Assembly: GCF_949987535.1 (NCBI RefSeq)
Contig: NC_080066.1
Span: 135,388,335-135,452,334 of the forward strand
Source of the DNA: Balaenoptera acutorostrata
Taxonomy: Eukaryota; Chordata; Mammalia; Artiodactyla; Balaenopteridae
DNA length: 64,000 bases
Direction of reading: 5' to 3'
This document shows, in pieces, positions 21,283 to 33,344 of the stretch. A program made the translations under genes and the position numbers. The notes under the pieces are model-generated. The model was not told the origin of the DNA. It searched no databases and saw only the letters and a program-made list of their open reading frames with translations. Within the stretch, counting starts at the first letter, position 1. Every line of letters starts with the position of its first letter.

Positions 21283-22654
21283 AAGAATGAGGCTGACATT
21301 AAAATCTCAGAGGGGAAAAAATATCATATTGAAAATAGGTAAACTTTAGATTATATACACATTTTGTTCATTTATAAAATGTAAAAATTAAAGATTTTCC
21401 CGAATCTAGAAAAATAAAACTGGGAAAAAGCCTTTAAATTTCTTCTTTTCTCATTCCTCACCCACATTAGGTTTTCATAATCTAATCAATACCTGTGTTT
21501 CCCTCCTATTTGGAAATATGGTTACTTCGTACATAGAGTTTTTATTAAAAAAGGGGGTTCAAACCGCCTCTGCTTCCACCATCCAAATGTAAATAAAGCT
21601 TATTTCCATTGATTCCATTTCAGTTAACAACTTTTAAGTCCCTCTCCACTTACCAGGCAGTGAATTTTTTTTGAAAAGGATGGTTTTTTAGTGTGTCTAT
21701 ATACTCTGGTGGTATTTGCATACACATTTTATTTTTAAAATATATAGCTTAATTCTAATTCATTTGTAACACAGATGTACTGCTGATTTGTTCAGCTAAA
21801 GCAAACAACAGTCAAAGGAAAACAACCCTTACCCTTTATTCCAGTCGAAATTTTTGGTAGATTTTATTCTTTGGTTTTCTGTCATATTCCAGGCTATTTG
21901 TGAGCTCTCCTGTTATTGCTAAAGTTATAAGAAACTGGCTATCTTGGGTGAAAGTGGCAGAATTTTGCAGCCTTAAATGAACTTACTGACTTACCATTTG
22001 CCCATTCCTGCACATCTTTTCAAGAAAAAGTAGATTTGCTAACATCATTGGACAAGGGGCACAAACAAAACATTATACTTTGGAAGATAGCGGCTGTGTT
22101 AAATCTTCGTCATTCTCTTTTGAAAATACTCAAAATACAAAGTAACACCAAAGAGGAGCTTTGATATCACTGTGGAGTTGAATGTCTCATTTGCAAACAC
22201 TTTTAAGTAACCTTGTATTGTATATAATGGGCTTCTCCTATTAGCTTGTTTGACTATATTGGTGTCTCTTTTTTTCCCCCGTTTATAGGGAAAATAAGTG
22301 TCTGTGTGAATGGCTCTATGAACAATAGACTCCTCTCACTGTTTTGTGTTGTCTCTTATCCATGGGCCAAATTTTAACTAGAAATCTATGATTCAAGTGA
22401 TATAATTAACAACTTTTACTCTTCCCTTTATAAATCAATTATAAGGATCTGTATACCAAAGGATATTTGAAAAAAGTAGGAATACGAATTTGAACCTAAG
22501 TTTTTAAAGTTTACCTTAGAGGGGCTTATAAACAAATTTTTTCATTTGTTTGTTTTTTTGTTAATGAAACAGCTTAAACAAATGTTGATTCTGATCAGAA
22601 ACTTAAGAAGAGACTTCAGAAGAGCTGAAATTTTAAGTGTTTACAGAGATAGCT
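21283..22654. other. Unassigned DNA
   Basis: Nearly 1.4 kb with no recognised element and no credible frame. Confidence 0.4.
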
Positions 22655-22770
22655 CCCTTTTCCTGAGTGCTCACAAGCATTTTTTGCTAGGCACTTTACA
22701 TGCATGTGTGTTAAGGACATAGAACAGGATTATTGTTGTCATATTATTACTAGACCCATGAGTGAGGTGT
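22655..22770 (-). mobile_element. Probable MIR fragment
   Basis: 'gctaggcactttacatgcat' followed by an A/T-rich 'attattgttgtcatattatt' matches the reversed 3' half of MIR. Weak. Confidence 0.45.
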
Positions 22771-23457
22771 TTTTTTTTTAACTCTTTGGGAAGTTCTAAT
22801 ATGCTGCTAAGGTGAGAACGATTGCTCTAGGAAGATTCACAGATTTCTGGCTTGGGCCTCTGGGTGGATAGTTGTGCTTTTTGAAGAGATAATATGGAAA
22901 GAAAGAGGCTTAGTTTGTAAATATGTGGTTGGGTTGGCAGTTGGAAATAGGATCTGAAGCCCAGAGGCAAAGTCAGTTCTAAAGATGAGGTGTGGGAGAA
23001 TTATTGGCAGCTAGATGGTACTCAAAGTTAGGGGATTAGGTGAAACTGCCTTGAGAGAGCTTGCATGTAGAAGACAAGACCCGGAATTCTGGGGAACCTT
23101 GAGATGTTTTGAGTGGGCGGACGGAGAGGAACCAGAGAACAAGTGTTCAAAAAAGAAGTAGCAACAAGGGAGTGAGTGATATTTCGGAAGCCAAGGGAGA
23201 AGATAGGGTCAAGTTATAGGGGACAGACTTGCGTAGCATATGGTAGGTGCTCCATACATTTTTGTTGCAAGTAGAATTGAATTAGTTTTAAGGAGTCATA
23301 AGTTTCCACTGGATTATCAGTTAGGAGGCTGCTGGTGACCTTGGTAAAAATAATTTAATTGGAGTAGTATTTCTCCTACCTTACTGTGGCCTCTTCTTGG
23401 TCTCTTTTGTAAGTTTCCTATCCTAACTATCAGAGTTTTGTAGGGCTTTGCTGTAGG
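22771..23457. other. Unassigned DNA
   Basis: Purine-rich, around 23070-23220, with AGAGG/GAAG words. No frame or repeat recognised. Confidence 0.4.
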
Positions 23458-23640
23458 TCATTGGTTCTCCAAGTGTGGCTCCCCAGACTTGCAACATCAA
23501 CATCAACTTGTTAGAAATGAAAATTCTCAGGTCCCACCCAGACCTACTGAGTCAGAAACTCTGGGGATGGGATCCAACCATCTGTGTTTTAACAAGCCCT
23601 CCAGGTGATTGTGATGCTTATGAAATTTAAAAACCAATAT
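23458..23640 (-). mobile_element. MER5A (hAT-Charlie) DNA transposon
   Basis: 'cccacccagacctactgagt', 'agaaactctggggatgggat' and 'gttttaacaagccctccagg' occur in the reverse-complement order of MER5A, a non-autonomous hAT element without coding capacity. Confidence 0.88.
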
Positions 23641-24259
23641 TTTAAGACCTTTTCTCAGTCTGTGCTTTCTCCTTAAGTATTTAATCTATTATCATGGCTT
23701 GAGTTACCATGCTGTATGCCCAAACTTCCAAATTTATCTCCTTGGTCCAGTTCTTCTGAGGACCAGGTCCACAGATCCAGCTGCATGTTAATTCATTTTG
23801 ACTTTGATATCTCATAGTCATAGGGACTATTGTCCACGCAGATGTTCACACTAGAAACCTAAGCTTGATCTACTTTCTTACACAAATACTAACAAATTCT
23901 AACCACATTCTACTTTACTGGTTTATACACATAAATGAAATAGTGATAATATTAATAATATAATGAATAAATGCCTCCTAAGTTGTGTGAAACACGTCTT
24001 TCAGGAAGTCTTAATTCTCAGAGCTGCTAATAAGTGATCAACCTGTCTTGCTGAGTGTGACTCCAGAGTTTAAAGGTTAAAAGTGTTATAAAACAAGGTC
24101 TCTAAACCCAAGTTGAGTACTTCACCTAGTGCTCAACCAAAGAAACTTGTGTATAAATGTATAATATATCTGCTTACTGTACAGGATTGAATATATAAAA
24201 CTAGGTCAGTTGTAATTAATTGATAGGCAATTTCCAGGAAGGGGGAGGTTTTTAAGTGT
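23641..24259. other. Unassigned DNA
   Basis: No recognised element. Confidence 0.4.
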
Positions 24260-24505
24260 TAGAGTGTGGGGGGCTTTGGGGCCAGAATGCTTTTGGTTCA
24301 AGTCATGATAGCACCACTTGCTGTGACCTTGGGCAAGTTACTTTCCTCCACTATGCCTCAGTTTCCTTATCTGTAAAATGAGGATAGTAACTGTCTATAC
24401 CTCAAAGAGTTGTTAGGATTAAATATAATAATTAAGGGTTTGGAGTAAGAAGTGCCTGGCACATAGGTAAAGGTTCAGTAAATGCAAGCTACATTATTAC
24501 TATCT
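24260..24505 (+). mobile_element. MIR SINE, well preserved
   Basis: 'gtgaccttgggcaagttact', 'tgcctcagtttccttatctg', 'taaaatgaggatagtaact' and 'gtgcctggcacataggtaaa' cover the MIR core and 3' half in order. Confidence 0.93.
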
Positions 24506-24606
24506 CTTCCACTTATGCACTGTACTCCAGCCATTCTTAAATTCTCTTAGCTACTAGTAGCCATTCAGACGTGCCATGCACTTTTATGTTTTAAAACGCT
24601 TATGCA

Positions 24607-24915
24607 GGGCTTCCCTGGTGGCGCAGTGGTTAAGAATCCGCCTGCCAATGCAGGGGACACGGGTTCGAGCCCTGGTCCGGGAAGATCCCACATGCCGCGG
24701 AGCAACTAAGCCCGTGAGCCACAACTACTGAGCCTGTGCGTCTGGAGCCTGTGCTCTGCAACGGCAGAGGCCGTGACAGTGATAGGCCCGCGCACCGCGA
24801 TGAAGAGTGGCCCCCGCTCGCCGCAACTGGAGAAAGCCCTCGCACAGAAACGCAGACCCAACACAGCCAAAAATAAATTAATAAATAAATAAATTTATAA
24901 AAAAAAAAAAAAAAA
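24607..24915 (+). mobile_element. CHR-2-like SINE, young subtype
   Basis: Intact A and B boxes ('gcgcagtggttaag', 'gggttcgagccc'), body with 'gcgtctggagcctgtgctct', pure A tail. Perfect 14-bp duplication 'aaaacgcttatgca' at 24593 and 24916. Confidence 0.97.
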
Positions 24916-24997
24916 AAAACGCTTATGCATCCAGGTCTTCACTAAACTCTCCTGATTCTCCAGATGAGGTTAGGATTCCTTTTATATGTTTCCTTAA

Positions 24998-26145
24998 TAC
25001 CCTGTTTTTTAAAAGTAACAGCTTTATTGAAACATAATTCACATACCACACAATTAACCCATATAGAGTGTACAGTTCTGTGCTAGTCACAGAGTTGTAA
25101 TCATCACCAAAATCAATTTTAGAACATTTGATTCAAGTCATGAGAGTACTCCCTGCTATCATGAAGATACTAAAAAGAATCCCTATACTCATTAGCAGTC
25201 ACACGCATTTCCCCCATCCCTCCAGCTACTAGCAACCGCTAAATCTACTTTCTGTCTCTCTAGATTTGCTTATTCTGGACATTTCTTCTAAATAGAATCA
25301 TACATTATGTGGTCTTTTGTGTCTGGCTTCTTTCACTTACTGTAATGTTTTCAAGGTTCATCCATGTAGCACATATCAGTACTTCATTCCTTTTTATGGC
25401 TGAATAGTATTTCACTACATGAATATACACTATTTATTTATTCATCAATTGATGGACATTTAGGTTATTTCTACTTTTTGGCTATTATGAATAATGCTGT
25501 TATGAAGATCCATGTACAAGTTTTGTGTAGATACATGTTTTCATTTCTCTAGAGTACATAACTAAGAGTGGAATTGCTGGATCATGTGGTAACTCTCTCT
25601 GTTTAGTCTTTTGAAGAACTGCCAAACTGTTCTCCATGGCTGCTGCATATTTTACATTTCCAACCCGAGTGTATGACAGTTCCAGCTTCGCCATATTCTT
25701 GCCAACAATTATTATCTCTTTTTGATTCTAGCCATCCTTAAGTGGGTGTGAAGTGGTTTTGATTTGCATTTCCCGGATGACTAATTATGTTGAGCATCTT
25801 TTCATATGTTTATTGCCATTAGTATATCTTCTTTGGAGAATGTCCTTTCCTCATTTTAAATTGAGTTATCTCTTTGTATTATTTGTATTTCTTTGTATTT
25901 TATTGAGTTACAAGAATTCATTATATTCTAGATACAAATCCTTTATCAGACATTATTTGCTGCAAGTATTTTCTCCCATTCTGGGAGGTTATGTTTTTAC
26001 TTTCTTGATAGTTAAAATTAAAAGTTCTAAATTTTGGTGGAGTCTTTTTTTTCTTCTGTTGCTTATACTTTTTGTGTCATATCTAAGAAACCATTGCCTA
26101 ATCCAAGGTAATGAACACTTAAAAGTTTCATAGTTTTAGCTCTTA
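24998..26145 (-). mobile_element. Old L1 (L1M-type), antisense, 3' portion
   Basis: Begins with the L1 3' text 'aacagctttattgaaacata', then antisense ORF2. The minus-strand frame at 25500-25694 contains 'LPHDPAIPLLVMYS', typical of the ORF2 C-terminus. Well diverged and full of breaks; no SINE inside. Confidence 0.87.
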
Positions 26146-26159
26146 TTTGTTTTATAACT

Positions 26160-26292
26160 ATTTTTCTGTCTTCCCTGTTAGAATGTCAGCACCACAGGAG
26201 GGCTTGGATGATGCTTATCTAATTTACTTGTTGTTTGGAGCTTGTTTAAGTCTTGGAAAATACTAAGTGTTCAATAATGATTGTTAGTTATT
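26160..26292 (+). mobile_element. L2 LINE 3' fragment
   Basis: 'gttagaatgtcagcaccaca' with 'ggagggcttgg' and 'aagtgttcaataatgattg' follows the L2 3' end. Diverged. Confidence 0.6.
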
Positions 26293-26919
26293 TTGGAAAG
26301 GCATACTTTAAGGAGCTATTATCAAAATGTATTTAAACACCCTAACTTGAAACACTTTTCTATTTTTTCTTGAAAAGCTAGGAACTGAAATATTGTATTT
26401 TGTTGGTGTTGCCAGGAGTTGTATTTATACTGCAGAGGTTTAGGAGACTTAAAATAAGTGTGTTTATTATGATTGCCTTCCTTAGTTCTCAGAACTTGTC
26501 TCTCTTTAGCTTACAAAATTGAGCTTTGTATCTGTACAAAATTGGGCAAATTGCATTTGCTTTTAGCCTTGGAGAGTTTTGTTTATTACTCTGGTCTCCA
26601 TCAGTGATTCTAGAATAAACCAATGAGCAAGTCCCATGTTTCTAAACTTCTCTGTTTCCTTGTGATAAACAAAACTTTCATGCCACTTTCCAGGAGTCTG
26701 ATAAACACCCGCAGTAGGTGTTGAAAGACAGATTCTCTTTACTGATTATTTCTACCAGCACAGAGAATTTTGTGGGGGTTTGCTACCACAGATTGTTACT
26801 CCCTCCTGTCATACTAGATATGGGGTTAGGGTAGCATCTGAAATGAGGGCTTTGACATATATTAAATTCAACTGCTGTGACTTTCTTTCGAGGTTAATGT
26901 ATACTTTGTCATTATAAAA
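26293..26919. other. Unassigned DNA
   Basis: No recognised element. Confidence 0.4.
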
Positions 26920-26937
26920 CTGCATACTTAATCTTTT

Positions 26938-27295
26938 TTTTTATACATTTATTTTATTTATTTATCTATTTATTTTGGCTGCATTGGGTCTTTGTTGCTG
27001 CGTGCAGGCTTTCTCTAGTTGTGGTGAGCAGGGGCTACTCTTCGTTGCGGCACGCGGGCTTCTCATTGCAGTGGCTTCTCGTTGCGGAGCACGGGTTCTA
27101 GGCACACGGGCTTCAGTAGCTATGGCACTCGGGCTCAGTAGTTGTGGCACACGGGCCCTAGAGCACAGGCTCAGTAGTTGTGGTGCCCGGGCTTAGTTGC
27201 TCCGCGGCATGTGGGATCTTCCCGGACCAGGGCTTGAACCTGTGTCCCCTGCATTGGCAGGTGGATCCTTAACCACTGCACCACCAGGGAAGCCC
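26938..27295 (-). mobile_element. CHR-2-like SINE with 18-bp TSD
   Basis: Perfect duplication 'ctgcatacttaatctttt' at 26920-26937 and 27296-27313. Tail contains (TTTA)n and 'tctattta'; head 'accagggaagccc'. Confidence 0.97.
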
Positions 27296-27313
27296 CTGCA
27301 TACTTAATCTTTT

Positions 27314-28676
27314 GAGGAGGGAGAACTGACACTTTGATAATGAGTGATTTTATACCTTAGACTATAAAATCCGTTTTTAGTTTCTGTTTTTTAGTGGATT
27401 GGCGTTATAAAGTAACTTTAAAATGAAAGGTATCTTGAACTGGTGCATTAACCAAATGTAGGTGTATTGCTAGATTTTGGACAGAATCCTGGAGGAATAT
27501 TCTTAGGATTAAGCTAAATCATGGACGGAAATACCATCTCATCTAACTTTTTTTTTTTAATGTGGGTTTAAGAAGGTCTCAGTAGTGAGTGTTTATAAAA
27601 AATGTGTATGTGTTTGTATGCATTAAACAGATTTAGGATTTTACATCGGAAAATAAATCAAGCCATCTGATACCTTCTAAGGATGCACAAAGGAAAGAAT
27701 AGTATTTGGATTTATTGCTTAGTTACAGTGACATGTCTGCTGGTAAAGTGATGAAATTGTTTAATGAGTTAGTATATGTCTCAATTCTAATAAAATTGGC
27801 TATAGGTTTATGTTTATGCTTGTGATTTTAGCTTTTACTATGGTAACCTCCATTCTACCATTTAAAAATTTAAAAAGACTTCCCAGAATTGAGTGCTGTA
27901 CTTTTTATATTGGGAATAGCAGATCATCTCTAATTCTTGAAACACCAGCCCTGAGTTTCCTTAATACCATCACTGTCATTCTCATCCATGAAAATATCTT
28001 TCAGAATATACAAGTTTGGGTATTAATTAGACATAATTTCAAGTCATTTTGGGGAGTGGGGCTGGAATCTTTCAATGAATTCTTCTGTATTTCAATTTCC
28101 TTATACTCTCCCACCACTTTATTTTATTGTGAACTTGAATAATTTTATGTTTTCATATGATTTTTCTTTGATCCATAGCAGTCAGTTTTATTGCAAAACA
28201 AAAGCACAAAACAAAATACCCCAAACTGAAGCTTCCACAAATGTCAAGCGATTAGCAGAGTTCCTATACTTCAAAGTAGTGAGGGTGAGGTGAGGGTTTG
28301 ATTGAAATGAATGATTTATTAGTTTTCTATGTTCTGTTCAATTAAGCTGTTTTTTCTTTTGACCTTTAAGTAGGTTCCAAATACATAAAACAGATTGAAT
28401 TCATTTATATTTTCTTATTTTGCTTTAAAAATAATTTATTATTTATAATAAATAATTCAGAAAAGATTTACAGCATTATACTTGCTTTGGGCAGTTTTTT
28501 GGAATGCCATTTGGAGACATGAGATGTACCTCTGTTTTGCTTTTTGCAGTGCTTTGGGTAACTGCTAAACTTCTTGCATCGTTCTCACCGAATTTACAGG
28601 ATAAGTTTAAAAGTATGGCCTCAGTCTTAACGATAAATGATTTTGCCTAAAGTCACTGTAAATAACAAATAATTTA
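27314..28676. other. Unassigned DNA
   Basis: 1.36 kb with no recognised repeat. The 110-codon frame at 27810-28142 has no family features and no convincing splice context. Confidence 0.4.
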
Positions 28677-28690
28677 GGTGGCCAACCTTT

Positions 28691-28964
28691 TATTTATTTA
28701 TTTATTTATTTAGTTGCACCAGGTCTTATTTGCGGCAGGCAGGCTCCTTAGTTGCGGCAGGTGGGCTCCTTAGCTGCAGCATGTGGGCTCCTAAGTTGCA
28801 GCTCCAGGGCTCCTTTAGTTGTGGCTCGCCAGCTCCTTAGTTGTGGCATGTGAACTCATAGTTGTGGCATGCATGTGGGATCTAGTTCCCTGACCAGGGA
28901 TTGAACCCAGGCCCCCTGAATTGGGAGTGCAGAGTCTTATCCACTGCACTGCCAGGGAAGTCCC
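28691..28964 (-). mobile_element. CHR-1-like SINE, first of three stacked
   Basis: Contains repeated 'ggctccttagttgcggc'-type units, then 'actgccagggaagtccc'. Target site 'ggtggccaacctttt' at 28677; the copy 'ggtggccaactttt' starts at 28965. Confidence 0.93.
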
Positions 28965-28978
28965 GGTGGCCAACTTTT

Positions 28979-29125
28979 TTTTTTCTTTTTTTTAAATTTT
29001 TATTTATTTTCCTTTTTGGCCGTGTCGGGCGGCATGCGGGATCTTAGTTTCCCGACTAGGGATCGGACCGGTGCCCCCTGCAGTGGAAGCGCAGAGTCTT
29101 AACCACTGGACCACCAGGGAAGTCC
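28979..29125 (-). mobile_element. CHR-1-like short SINE, second of three stacked
   Basis: About 145 bp: 'ttggccgtgtcgggcggcat', 'gcgggatcttag', head 'actggaccaccagggaag'. Sits between copies of the 'ccaac(c)ttttt' site at 28970 and 29126. Confidence 0.93.
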
Positions 29126-29136
29126 CCAACCTTTTT

Positions 29137-29322
29137 TTAAAAAAATATTTATTTATTTAGCTGTGCCAGGTCTTAGTTGAGGCACACGGGATCTTTGTTG
29201 TGGCATGTGGGATCTTTTACTTGCGGCATGTGGGATCTAGTTCCCTGACAAGGGATCGAACCTGGGCCCCCTGCGTTGGGAGCGTGGAGTCTTAACCACT
29301 GGACCACCAGGGAAGTACCATC
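29137..29322 (-). mobile_element. CHR-1-like SINE, third of three stacked
   Basis: 'gctgtgccaggtcttagttg' start, three 'gtgggatct' units, head 'actggaccaccagggaagta'. Right copy of the site is 'ccaacctattttt' at 29323. Confidence 0.93.
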
Positions 29323-29329
29323 CCAACCT

Positions 29330-31384
29330 ATTTTTATTGTAATCTTTTTTCTAGGTTTGGAGCTCTGTGTGAGGCTGGTTTTCAAAATACATATTTTAAA
29401 AAGATTTGTTAAAAATATGGGTTTTATCTACCTTGTGAGTTTTGGCAGAAATTTTCATAAATATTTCCTATTCTTAGAGCAAAATAGGGCAGTAGATACT
29501 GAACCTACTGAGGAGCTGCCCAAGAAGAGCTTAAACTCTGTGGGGTCTTTTAAAAACAGCGTGTCTGAGAAGACACTCCCCTTTCAGTTTAGTTTGAGCA
29601 GTAGCTCTCTTGTACTAGCTATTAGCCTAAAGTAGAAGTTCTAATTAATGCATTAGAATTGTATCTGAACATAATATTTCATAAATATGGGTCTTAAAAG
29701 CAACCTATTAAAATTGTTGTATAAAAGTTTTCACTGAATTTTATCCCTCATTTTCTTTCCATTTTACTACTAATAGTACTATGTTTGTGTATAAAGTTAT
29801 GTTGATGTAATTATGGTCATATCATTGTTTAAGCTCTTTTTTGTCCCTTTTCTGATTTTTGCCTGAAGCCAGTTAACAGAGCGTCAACTATTGTAATTAA
29901 TTTAGATTGAATACATTGCTTAAAATATTGACATGCCACAATGACAGATAAAGTGCCGCATTTTAAACCTGTGTAGTCTAGTAGTACACAGTAGCTCATT
30001 GTTTTATCAGATAAATTTTACATTCTAGCTGAAAGGCCTACTTAAATATGTGTGCATGTATATAATACATAGTCCTCTTCCCAATCATTTAAAAACAATT
30101 AGCTTATACTGTGCTTGAAAGTAAGCCATGAAGTTATGTGATTACCAGATTTTCAAAAACAATTGCATAATGTTTTGAACTTCATTATGGTTAGGAAAAC
30201 GGAGTCAGGAAAACCAGTGGGAGAATAATTTGTTTCCTGAGGAATAGAGCAGTAGAATAACCACAACAAACCAAGCATTAGGTTTTATGTTACTTATTGC
30301 CTTCATTCAGTTTCCATTTTCATTAAATGTTTGTGAAACACCTGGTTTTCTCTAGCGTTGCAGTGCCTATGTTTAAAGCTTTCTACTATAGTTGTTTCTA
30401 CATAGTATCCTTTTGAAAATTATATGTCAAATCTAGTATCCCGTGCATATATTTTAAGTTTACAGATTATACAAGGAAATAATAAGCATCTTTGTGCCTA
30501 AAAAAAGGCCATATTTACATCTTAGTAAATGGAACCTTTCTCGACTAGTGCTTTTCAAATAGTAAAAATTTTTATTGTGTGAAGGAGGAAGGGAACTTAA
30601 GCATCGGCATTATGATCATTTTTTCCCATATCCTATTAGCTAATTCCAAGATTGTTTAATATGGTATCCACCCATTTCATTTGGCTGCAACTTTTGCTCT
30701 TATGAAAGTAAGACTGATTGTTCTGAATTGCTCTGTATATGTGCTTTGGCACAGCATGAAGGTACCCTTAATAACATTGCCATTGTCTTTAAAACAGCTT
30801 GCAGCTATGACTACAAATAAACGGGTGTGACAGGAGGGCATGACAGATAATGGTTCTTTTTTCCACCCCTAGTGTTTAACAAATCTGCTTTGGACTGTGA
30901 GCCTTTTGTGTTTCCAGGACTACCTACTGTATTTTCTGTATATTGTTCCTAGTCAACTAAAATGTTTGCATATAACTTTGACATGTCTACAGTCGACCAC
31001 TTTGAATTCTTTTTGTGGAGGCAAGCAAAACAAAATGTGTGGGAAGAAGTTGAGTAGCCTTGCCTCTATTGGCATTTTTTTTCCCCCACTTGCGTACTTA
31101 AATATGAGCTTAAATTATTTTGTGTGACTGTTGTCTTCCAAATGTTTGTTTGCTTTTGTCTGGTTTAGAAATTTGGGAATGGCCTTTGGTTTTAATTCCC
31201 TTCCTTTTTCAAAGCACAGTAATACTATCTTTACTGTGGAATTTCTTTCTAAACATGGAAAAAAATTGCTGGCTATTTGATTGGCTTTCTTTTAGATTGC
31301 TGAGAGATTCTGCACTGACCATGAATTGAGGATATTATTTGTGTCACACTTTATTCTATTTTAAATAATTTTATCAAGTGACAT
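29330..31384. other. Long unassigned stretch
   Basis: About 2 kb without a recognised repeat. Frames at 29276-29635 and 30897-31329 have no family features and no splice or poly(A) context that I could support. A candidate for single-copy or conserved non-coding DNA. Confidence 0.4.
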
Positions 31385-31866
31385 TGAAACAGGAGGGAAG
31401 GGGGCAGGGCACAACCTTTAAAAGAATGACATAGCCATAGTACATGGCGAAAACTAATGAGAACCGACTAGGTCCAAGATGGCAGAAGGTTCGACTTCCA
31501 GTAGACCTTGAGCCTCATTATACACTCATTGTAATACATTAACATGCTAAATGACACACCCACCAGCACCATGACAGTTCTAAGGCTAACCATAAAAGGC
31601 CAAAAAGTGGGCGGTGGCCCAATTCCTGGAAATCTCTGCCCCTTTGCCAAAATAATTGGAATAATCCTCCCACTCATTAGCCTATGAAATTATCCAGCCC
31701 ATAAAAACTAACCAAACCATATTTCAAAGCTTCTTGCCTCTTGACTTCCAAGATGGCCCACACTCTGTAGACTGTGTTTCTCTCTAAATAATTCCACTTC
31801 TTACCTATCACTTCTTCTCCAAATTCTTTTGTGATGAAGCAAGAACCTCAAATTCACCAGGAACAA
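31385..31866 (+). mobile_element. Endogenous retrovirus solo LTR (ERV1-like), truncated
   Basis: About 75-80% similar by eye to the LTR at 32191. Shared marks include 'gcagggcacaacctt', 'tccaagatggc', 'cactcattagcctatgaaat', 'cataaaaact' (TATA-like) and 'cacttcttacctatcact'. Its U5 end is shortened compared with the neighbour. No gag, pol or env remains. Confidence 0.75.
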
Positions 31867-31983
31867 TATGGGGGAGAAAGTAAATATCCATAAGGCATAA
31901 ATCGGAAAAGCTTCCTTACTGCTTTATGAGGTTATCTGAATCCTATATTCCTCACTGACCCTTTTAAGAGAAAGGGATTGACG

Positions 31984-32074
31984 TTTAATTATGGCAGTCT
32001 CATATGGTTGTTAGTCTCATATGGTTGTTAGTCTCATATGGTTGTTGTTTAATTATGGCAGTCTCATATGGTTG
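31984..32074 (+). repeat. 17-bp minisatellite with duplicated edge
   Basis: 'gtctcatatggttgtta' occurs at 31997, 32014 and 32031 (the third with a final G). The longer block 'gtttaattatggcagtctc' occurs at both ends, 31983 and 32047. It looks like a recent slippage expansion. Confidence 0.9.
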
Positions 32075-32190
32075 AAAAATGGAGGATCAGATAAAACAAG
32101 CAGTTTGCATAGAATTACAGGCACATAGCTTGTAAGAGTCTGACTCCAAAGCCAATACTTTTAGTTCTAAACATATTTTCTACTTGAAGT

Positions 32191-32754
32191 TGAACCAGGA
32201 GGGAAGGGAGCAGGGCACAACCTTTGAAAGAATGGCATAGCCCGAGGACATGACAAACTGATTAGAACCAAATTGGTCCAAGATGGCGGACAAGTCGACT
32301 TCCACTAGACCTTGAGCCTCAGTATATGTTCACTGTAACACGTCAGCAAGCTAAATGACACACCCACAGGCGCCATGACAGTTCCAAGGCCGACCATAAG
32401 GATCAAAAAGTGGGCAGTGGCTGAATTCCTGGAAATCCCCACCCCTTCCCGAAATAGCTAGAATACTCCTCCCACTCATTAGCCTATGAAATTACCCACC
32501 CCTATAAAAACTGACAACCCCATACCCTGGTGCCACTCTCACCTTCTGAGATGGCCCACACTCTGTCTGTGGAGTGTGTTTCTCTCTAAATGAATCCACT
32601 TCTTACCTATCACTTTGTCTCTCACTGAATTCTTTCTGTGATGAGACATCAAGAACCCGAGCTTCATTAAGTCCTGAAACCAGGTGTGTGATCTCAGTTG
32701 GAAGACTGTGGGTTTTGGCTGGGTTTGAGTCCCAATCTGAGGTGCACGGTTTCA
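32191..32754 (+). mobile_element. Endogenous retrovirus solo LTR (ERV1-like), complete
   Basis: 564 bp starting TG and ending CA ('tgaaccagg' to 'acggtttca') with a 4-bp duplication 'aagt' at 32187-32190 and 32755-32758, the length typical of class I (gammaretrovirus-like) ERVs. A TATA-like 'tataaaaact' is at about 32501. No internal viral genes are present, so it is a recombined solo LTR with no coding capacity. Confidence 0.83.
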
Positions 32755-32758
32755 AAGT

Positions 32759-32943
32759 GGCTTATTTCTAGGGTCAGTTTGTCTTTTGGGAAATCCAATT
32801 GATAGCATAAAATAGTTAATGTTGTAAATAAATCAGAATTTGATGATATTTAAGGTGTACTAAGGAACAAGAATAACTTGCCTTTGATTTCTCATGGAAT
32901 TAATTGATAATTAGCCTTACCTTTAAAGGTACTGCTATAGTAT
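32759..32943. other. Short unassigned spacer
   Basis: Nothing recognised. Confidence 0.35.
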
Positions 32944-32959
32944 TTTAACATGTATTTTT

Positions 32960-33022
32960 TTTTTTTTTTTTTTTTTTACTTTTTTTTTTTTTTTAATGAG
33001 GATCTTGAATCAGATGCGTATG

Positions 33023-33053
<31 letters not shown>

Positions 33054-33317
33054 TTGGCTGTGTTGGGTCTTCGTTTCTGTGCGAGGGCTTTCTCCAGTTG
33101 TGGCAAGCGGGGGCCACTCTTCATCGCGATGCGCGGGCCTCTCACCGTCGCGGCCTCTCTCGTTGCGGAGCACAGGCTCCAGACGCGCAGGCTCAGCAGT
33201 TGTGGCTCACGGGCCCAGCCGCTCCGCGGCATGTGGGATCTTCCCAGACCAGGGCTCGAACCCGTGTCCCCTGCATTAGCAGGCAGACTCTCAACCACTG
33301 CGCCACCAGGGAAGCCC
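32960..33317 (-). mobile_element. CHR-2-like young SINE with (TGAT)n tail
   Basis: Perfect duplication 'tttaacatgtattttt' at 32944 and 33318. The tail carries a (TTGA)n run at 33024-33051 rather than the usual (TTTA)n. CpG-rich body without the 24-bp internal duplication. Confidence 0.97.
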
Positions 33318-33344
33318 TTTAACATGTATTTTTAAATTTGGTTT

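Noticed and set aside
27810..28142. 110-codon frame in repeat-free DNA
   Set aside because: AT-rich composition and no recognisable domain. A frame of this length is expected by chance over 64 kb in six frames.
31997..32047. CRISPR-like array of short repeats
   Set aside because: The 17-bp units are directly adjacent with no spacers, in an animal genome. This is a minisatellite.
31385..32754. A complete endogenous provirus between the two LTRs
   Set aside because: Only about 325 bp separate them and no retroviral coding remnant is visible. The right LTR has its own 4-bp TSD.
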